Under the pieces are notes generated by a model, which ran no database searches, was not told the DNA's origin, and saw nothing but the letters and a program-made list of their open reading frames with translations. Below are positions 57,979 to 64,000 of a stretch of 64,000 nt of DNA, piece after piece. Made by a program: the position numbers and the translations under genes. The stretch spans positions 41,793,832 through 41,857,831 of the forward strand of contig NC_063172.1 in NCBI RefSeq assembly GCF_023159225.1. Reading direction: 5' to 3'. Positions within the stretch are counted from its first letter, which is position 1; every line of letters starts with the position of its first letter. The DNA comes from Perognathus longimembris pacificus. Taxonomy: Eukaryota > Chordata > Mammalia > Rodentia > Heteromyidae.

Positions 57979-58170
57979 GGGGCTGGGAATATGGCCTAGT
58001 GGTAAAGTGCTCGCCTTGTATACATGAAGCCCTGCGTTCAATTCCTCAACACCACATATATAGAAAAAGCCAGAAGTGGCGCTGTGGCTCAAGTGGTATA
58101 GTGCTAGTCTTGAGCAAAAAGAAGCCAGGGACAGTACTCAGGCCCTGAGTTCAAGCCCCAGGACTGGTAA
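57979..58170 (+). mobile_element. ID-dimer SINE, older subfamily
   Basis: Same orientation as and only about 50 bases after the copy at 57724, but with the older markers ('GAGCAAAAAGAAGCC', 'TTCAAGCCCCAGGACTGG'). Flanks ACAAAACACAGTTGATGA and TAAAACGCACTT suggest an imperfect duplication. Confidence 0.88.
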
Positions 58171-59647
58171 AAAACAAACCAAAATAAAACGCACTTAACT
58201 AATAATGCATTTATAATTGGATAGATATAAACTTGCAAGTTGATTTCTTTTTTTAATAAATGTGGCCTAATTACCTTTGGTATTCAATTTAATCAATATA
58301 CCTTAAACCAACTAAGAAGTTTTATTTTGCTATTTCTTATTGTTACCAAGGTTGTTTTAATTACTAGATATCAGATTACCAAGGAATTATGTTAGGTAAG
58401 CATTGTCATTTTTAGCCTTGAAATAATAATAATGCAAGTTTGTCATTTTCTTCTCTGTGCCTAGAATTTAAACTTTCTTATTTCATGTAACCTTAACTAC
58501 TTACAATGATACACATACTACTGGCACTTACATCTTACAAATGAATCAACTAGATATGGAAGAATTACATACTGCCACAGGCCTATAATTTATATGTGAT
58601 AAAATATAAGGTAATGTCTCTGAATTTATCATTAGAATATTGTATAACAACATTGTTGATTTTACCATTATTCTTGGATTATACTTAAAATGCATTTCAA
58701 CTAGAATTTGACTCTGGCAAAGATTCTTGGACATTAGTTTTGTTTTTCTATCCTTTTCTTATAAATGTTTATTTTTATTTTTTCTGTGGTAAATCTGACA
58801 TTTGCCAAGTTTAAAGCAAATTTTTGAGAACTAGTACATTTGAAGATTTAGATAACATTTTGACAAAATGAATATGATTGCACATTTATGTAGGTCTTTT
58901 GTGTTGATAAAACTGAGGTTAAATTTATTTCAAAGTTACACTTTCTTTAAGATTACTGAGTCAGTTCTAAAACTTTCCAAAACTTTTATATAGTTAATCA
59001 CAGCAATTCTTGCTTTGAAATAAATTTTGTCTGAGTTTTTTAAAGGTATAAATCATTCTGTTATCTTCCTTTTCTCCTATTAGCCACTTTCTTAACTTCT
59101 GATATCTATGAAGGATTCACTAACAAAATAATAAATGTGATGCCTTTCTGAACAAAAAAAAGAAAGCATGGAATTTCAGCAACACACAAATAATTGGTTA
59201 AAATAATACACATTGAAGTCAACATTGAAGCATTTTGTCATAATTAGAATGTGTTTGAAATGTTTTTGAAACCATTTTGCTTTATCTCTCACTTCCATTT
59301 TGAGCTATCTGCCCATGGGAAATTACATACAAAATGGACAATATTTGAAAATTCAAAAAAATAAAGTTTAAGTTATTCTTGATGCTTCAGTAAATATATT
59401 AAAAATCATTACTTAATTTCTGGTGTATATTTAGCTGAATGCTTACATGGTTTCTATCAGCATTTGTCACAATAAGGTATCTTTTAGACATTTTCATAAT
59501 GTGAAGGAGATTGTAAGAAATATTGACCTCTGTTCTGGGGAAAGATATCCAAACGAAAAGACTCTGGAATTGTATTTTAGTTTACATTCCTTGGGATAAA
59601 AAAGTAATTAACAACTGGAGAAACATAGATAAGTGTTACACAAAGAT
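58171..59647. other. Unique AT-rich sequence, no gene seen
   Basis: Nothing recognised. Confidence 0.5.
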
Positions 59648-59726
59648 GGTTGCATGAGCTAGGTACTCCTGGTTTGTAATCCTAGTTACTCAGGAGGCTG
59701 AGTTCTGAGAATTTTGCTTCAAACTT
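59648..59726 (+). mobile_element. B1-like SINE 5' fragment
   Basis: 'GAGCTAGGTACTCCTGGTTT', 'GTAATCCTAGTTACTCAGGA', 'GGCTGAGTTCTGAGAA'. It breaks off before the ID half. Confidence 0.65.
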
Positions 59727-60067
59727 TTATTTTTTATTGTTTATGAAAGTGACCAAAAGGCTTCACTAACATGTGCTTCCTGTATGCTTGTATTTGTTAC
59801 ACTATTGTACAGGGTTCTCAGGTAGGATTCTAGGGGACATGAGAAACTGTAAACTGAAAATATCCTAAATCCTATACCGAGAATCTGCTGTGATATTACT
59901 CCCAACATAGTACGTGGTATAAGCAGTCACTGTGCTTATTCAGACACAAGAAAGGGGAAAATGTACTCCTCTAAAAACCGAAAGAATGCCAATGAATATT
60001 TAGAATATTCTCTAGCAATTGATATAGAGTTAGTTGTAGGCTAACATTAGCTCTTTTATTAGCAGTT
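59727..60067. other. AT-rich sequence, nothing certain
   Basis: The first bases ('TTTTATTGTTTATGAAAGTG') could be a decayed antisense L1 tail that inserted into the SINE at 59648. The support is weak. Confidence 0.3.
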
Positions 60068-60288
60068 TGTTTTTTATGGGCTTGAACTCAGGGTCTGCCT
60101 GTGCTTTGTCCCTGAGCTCTTTTGCTCAAGATTAAAGCTCTAACAGTTTGAGTAACAGCTCCTCTTCTGGATTTTTAAGAACTTAATCAGATATAAAAGT
60201 CTTATGGGGTCTTTTTAAACAACAATTCTCAGATCTCAGCTTCTGGAGTAGCTAGGATTATACTCATGAGCCACTGGCACCTTGCTTT
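60068..60288 (-). mobile_element. B1-ID fusion SINE, antisense
   Basis: 'TATGGGCTTGAACTCAGGGT', 'CCCTGAGCTCTTTTGCTCAA', 'CTCAGATCTCAGCTTCTGGA', 'GTAGCTAGGATTATACTCAT', 'GAGCCACTGGCACC'. Both halves are present and it is moderately diverged. Confidence 0.8.
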
Positions 60289-61252
60289 TGCTTCTACTTT
60301 TATATATCAATTTTTTAGCCATAATTCTGATTACCTGAATTTCCAGTGTGTTCTTGAATATTATGCTCACTGCTGAGTCTTTGTATATAATAAAAAAATT
60401 TGAGCCATGATTTTATTAAATAATTTGAGCTTGGCTCAAAATAAGATCAATGATTAAAAGTATTACTGCCGAACAGTTTTTCTTTATTTTATTGAAATAA
60501 ACCTAGTGTCTCTGGTAATTCTAGTTGGAAGTGTTTAAGGAGTTTATAAGCAAAGTAGTATATTATTGTTTATGTGTAAGGATTAGAAAAGAAGCTATCT
60601 GTATTCAAAAGTACATAAAACTAGGACTTCTACTGATGTTTTATTTGCTAATAAATACTTCTATATGACTATTTCCCAGAAATTCATCTTCCCTACCATT
60701 GCTTGATTACATCTTTCTTAGCTGAAGTAATTATAGACTAACATATATACTCCACCAATCCACTATTTCATTTACCTATTCATTCAAAAATAATTTTGGG
60801 AAATCATTGTGATTTGGGGGGAGCGTTGTAAGTGAAATATGTGATTAAGTTTTGAAATGCTTGTGATGACACAGTATTTGCATAAATATTGATCTACAAC
60901 TGGATGATTCATTTTAGCATAATTTGTTTGTATATTTCAAGTCCTATTTCATATTTCTTCACTTCTATTGTATTATGGTATCAAATATATTCAGGTACAA
61001 ATATATGAATTGCTGCTGAATATGCAAGTAGAGCTGTTATTCCAAAGTGATTTTATTTAGTTTTCTCTAGCAGGTCTCTGAGTACACGACAGTATAATAA
61101 TCATTTTTGATTATTGTTGCAATTCAGATTTTTAGATCTATAGTAAAATTTTAAAAAGATGTAATGTAGTGTTTGAACATCTACATTTTTTAATGTTTTC
61201 TATTATCTGTAAGTAGGTGCACAAAGGATTTGCCATATTACAAACCGATGCT
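60289..61252. other. Unique AT-rich sequence, no gene seen
   Basis: Nothing recognised. Confidence 0.45.
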
Positions 61253-61420
61253 TTTTAAATTTAATTTTATTGTCAAGGATATTGGCAGAGAGGTTACAGT
61301 TACATACATAAGGTATAAGCACATTTCTATGCTTCTTAAACAATGTCACCCTTTTCAGCATTCTTACCCACCCACATTCTTACCCAAAGATAATTTTAGG
61401 CCACAATGCTTATTTGGTAC
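61253..61420 (-). mobile_element. L1 3' UTR remnant, antisense
   Basis: 'AATTTTATTGTCAAGGATAT', 'GAGGTTACAGTTACATACAT', 'AAGGTATAAGCACATTTCTA'. This is the tail-proximal 3' UTR of an L1 on the minus strand, truncated before the polypurine tract. Confidence 0.7.
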
Positions 61421-61627
61421 TAAATTAATTCATGTACAATAGTCTTTAATCACAAAATAGATAGAAATACAAGTTAGATGTGAATATTTACTATTAAATA
61501 TGAGTATGGAAGAGTGTGGTTTTATTGTCTTACCGAAGTACAGAAGCATTTTTTTTTTTTACTAAATGCCTATACTCTATTATAGAAGCCTGCATCAAAT
61601 ATCCACTAACAAAGAAATGCTGCAAAA

Positions 61628-61670
<43 letters not shown>

Positions 61671-62721
61671 AACAAACAAACAAGAAAAAAAACCACAATA
61701 ACAACTCTAGAACTAAAACATATTTTGGCTGCACTGTGTATTATGATTAGAGACCTCTGGCCTCTCTCTCTAGATGCAGTTACACATTTTCACACTGGTG
61801 CCAAAGAAAAATGCCTCAGATAATGTCAAGTGTACCTAAGTGTTGGTTCTGAGCAATTGCCTCAAGTCACAAACCACGGATTTATTAACATATCGTATAG
61901 CTAGAGCCATAGAAACAGCAGTCTTCAGGGATTTTTCCTAAACCTCTTTCAGTTTTGTCAAGTAAGGTTATTAATGACTGGCCCAACCAGTTCCCTCTGA
62001 AGGCAATTATGCCTTAGAGCAAGCAACTTATTCATGATAATACCCTTAGAGGAATGTATATTTTTGTTCACCTTATTAGGTATAAAGATATCTGTTTTTT
62101 AGAACAAAACATTCTTAGGATTATTTTCTAAATTTGGTAAAGTTATTCATATCATTATGCTAGTACATGCACATGTCTTTGATTTTTCAGTGTCTATCCT
62201 ATAACTCTGTATTTAAATGACTAGAAATTACCAAAAGAGAATTTTAATGAAGAGTATTTCCATGTACCGTATTTCATAGTTATAGTAATACTGGGTCAAA
62301 GAACAAACTAGAATACATGGCTCCGTTTGCTTATAAAACTATTATTTCAATTACTAGAACCATTTTTAAAGGGCTCATTCTTCTCTAAATCTCATAAAGC
62401 TATTGTTCCATACCACAAGATAAAGTTCAATTTTAAGCTATTTTGGAGGTTAACTTACAGTTTTCATCTTAAACCCAGAAATCCAATTTAAGACTTAATT
62501 CTTTCCTTCTATATGATAATAGATTTTTCCATTTTCATTTAATTTTTGAAACAATTACAGCAGGATTTAAATATATCAAATTTCCTCCAATGAAATAGCC
62601 CAGACTTATTATGATCCTCTGTGAACCTTTCTGATTATATGCTGGTTTCTTGCAGTATGTTGCTCTTCCATTTTATCAATCCAAGTCATTTGTACTTTAA
62701 AGTAATAAACTTTAAAAATGA
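61421..62721. other. Unique AT-rich sequence with CA repeat
   Basis: Contains the (AC)n repeat at 61631-61666. The THTHTH-type open frames are by-products of it. No gene recognised. Confidence 0.5.
61631..61666. repeat. (AC)n microsatellite
   Basis: About 18 uninterrupted AC units followed by a CAAACAAA run. Confidence 0.93.
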
Positions 62722-62940
62722 TAGGAGATGGTGGCTTACATAAGTAATCCTAGCTATTCAAAAGGGTGAGATCTGAGGATCCTGGTTCACCAGCCAACCC
62801 CTGCAGAAAAGTCTTTGAAACTCTTATCTCCAATTAACCACAAGAAAACTGGAAGTGGCACTGTTGCTCAACGTGGTAGAGTGCTTTCCTTGAACAAAAA
62901 GCTCAGAGTCCTGAGTTCAAGCCCCATTACTGACAAAAAG
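62722..62940 (+). mobile_element. B1-ID fusion SINE
   Basis: A fairly complete copy: 'GGAGATGGTGGCTTACATAA', 'GTAATCCTAGCTATTCAAAA', 'GTGAGATCTGAGGATCCTGG', the middle 'CTCTTATCTCCAATTAACCA', then the ID half ('GGAAGTGGCACTGTTGCTCA', 'CCTGAGTTCAAGCCCC') and a short tail. It is the clearest forward example in the window. Confidence 0.88.
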
Positions 62941-64000
62941 AATCTTAATTATGGAATAATTTGATTTAAAAAGTAAAACATCATAATTGCGAAAAGGATG
63001 GGTTTTAAAGAAAAGTGATATCTAATTTTAAGCGTTTTTTTTTTTTTTTATGTCCATACTTGATGGCACTTGTAAACGTGGAAGCTGTTTTTGGCTTCCT
63101 TAGTCATACTTTGCTTTTGGGTTCACTATAAATATCTGCAACAGGGGCTTGCAGGAGGACTAGATAAGGTCAGATATGTCAAGTGCTTATCACAGTGAAT
63201 GGCACAGAAGGATTATCTGAAGCTAGTAATATATGTCTTTTCTTCAATTCCAAAATGGAATTATTTTCCCAAGTACTAAAAAGCAAATATGGCCCTGTAT
63301 GATGAAACCATTGTCCACTCTAGCTTAAGTGCCACTAAAAAGAAAGCTTGTAAACACATCTAAACTGTCCCTAATCTCTCCACACTTGCTTTCCTCATGA
63401 AGAGCTAACCCAGTCAAACCTATGGCAGTTGTTTTTCATTCGAAAGTTTGAATGAGAAATACTCACTTAGAGAAAGAATTGGTTCTTAGGTTTCTATCTC
63501 TTTAATTCTGCAATATTTCCTCAGGCTAAAGCAATTTCCACCAGGATTACATTGCCCATAAAAACATATGCATTAGTTATTTGTTCTTTCCAGAATTTTG
63601 TTGTTCTGCCTTGAAATTCTCATAAAAATGCAACATACACCTAAGGAAATGATGGTATTAGTTTTAACTCTTCTCTTTACATGGTACCAGTTTGTTAAAT
63701 AAGGGAGAAAGGGTGACATTGTACATCTGTTATGCCAAAGGGTAAAAAATTCTAGTTCTCAGAAAAATCAGTCTATATGTTTGTATCACATATTAGTATT
63801 TTAAAAATGGAGTAGGGATTAAATTGTGAAACTTTTATCTCTACAAAGTTTATTTATCTTTCATATGTTAAGAATACTTTTGGATTGATTTTCACATAGC
63901 ATTAGGTAGAGAAGCTTAAAATATTCTTGATTTTCTTATTAACTTAAAGAATATTGAAAAATGTCAGTAATTTGTGCAAAATAACTAATAAGTCAGGAAA
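62941..64000. other. Unique AT-rich sequence, no gene seen
   Basis: A T run lies at 63035-63048. No gene or repeat recognised up to the window end. Confidence 0.45.

Noticed and set aside
61516..61823. Thr-His repeat protein
   Set aside because: Direct translation of the AC microsatellite.

Overview
This is 64 kb of mammalian, non-coding, AT-rich intergenic DNA. I find no intact host gene, no RNA gene and no prokaryotic feature. Nearly everything recognisable is retrotransposon-derived: LINE-1 (L1), two related tRNA/7SL-type SINE families and three retroviral LTRs, with simple repeats between them. The SINEs point to a rodent. One family is a dimer of ID-like (tRNA-derived) modules. The other is a fusion of a 7SL-derived B1-like left part with the same ID-type right part. 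That pair, in such numbers, fits Geomyoidea (kangaroo rats, pocket mice, gophers) best in my judgement; this is recognition from memory, not a search.

Layout. 1-8.6 kb: mostly unique AT-rich DNA with four or five SINEs. 8.6-10.84 kb: an LTR cluster with an antisense ERVK-like LTR, a second antisense LTR fragment and a forward solo LTR of ERV1 type with a 4-bp target duplication. 11-20.7 kb: many old SINEs plus two L1 3' ends in tandem. 20,878-28,824: a complete but dead L1 (5' UTR, ORF1, ORF2, 3' UTR, tail, target duplication) carrying two later SINE insertions in ORF2. 28.9-41.8 kb: L1 3'-end remnants on both strands, old SINEs and a compound tetranucleotide repeat. 41,810-44,496: a 5'-truncated antisense L1 closely similar to the full-length one, itself split by a SINE. 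44.5-54.5 kb: a CT-rich microsatellite, a twin-primed (5'-inverted) L1 at 46,460-48,054, an ancient L1 fragment and long unique stretches. 54.5-64 kb: SINEs, two more L1 3' ends (one with an 18-bp perfect target duplication) and unique AT-rich DNA.

How the parts relate. L1 reverse transcriptase and endonuclease are the likely source of all the SINE insertions: their duplications start with A-runs on the insertion strand, as target-primed reverse transcription predicts. Nesting gives a relative order: old B1-ID fusions and older L1s first, then a younger L1 subfamily, then the ID-dimer SINEs that interrupt both.

Most notable observations: the twin-priming inversion with matching breakpoints, the inverted pair of near-identical L1s about 13 kb apart, the shared 3' module of the two SINE families, and one exon-like open segment at 40,718-40,859 of unknown identity. 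I did not find a convincing undescribed biological system.
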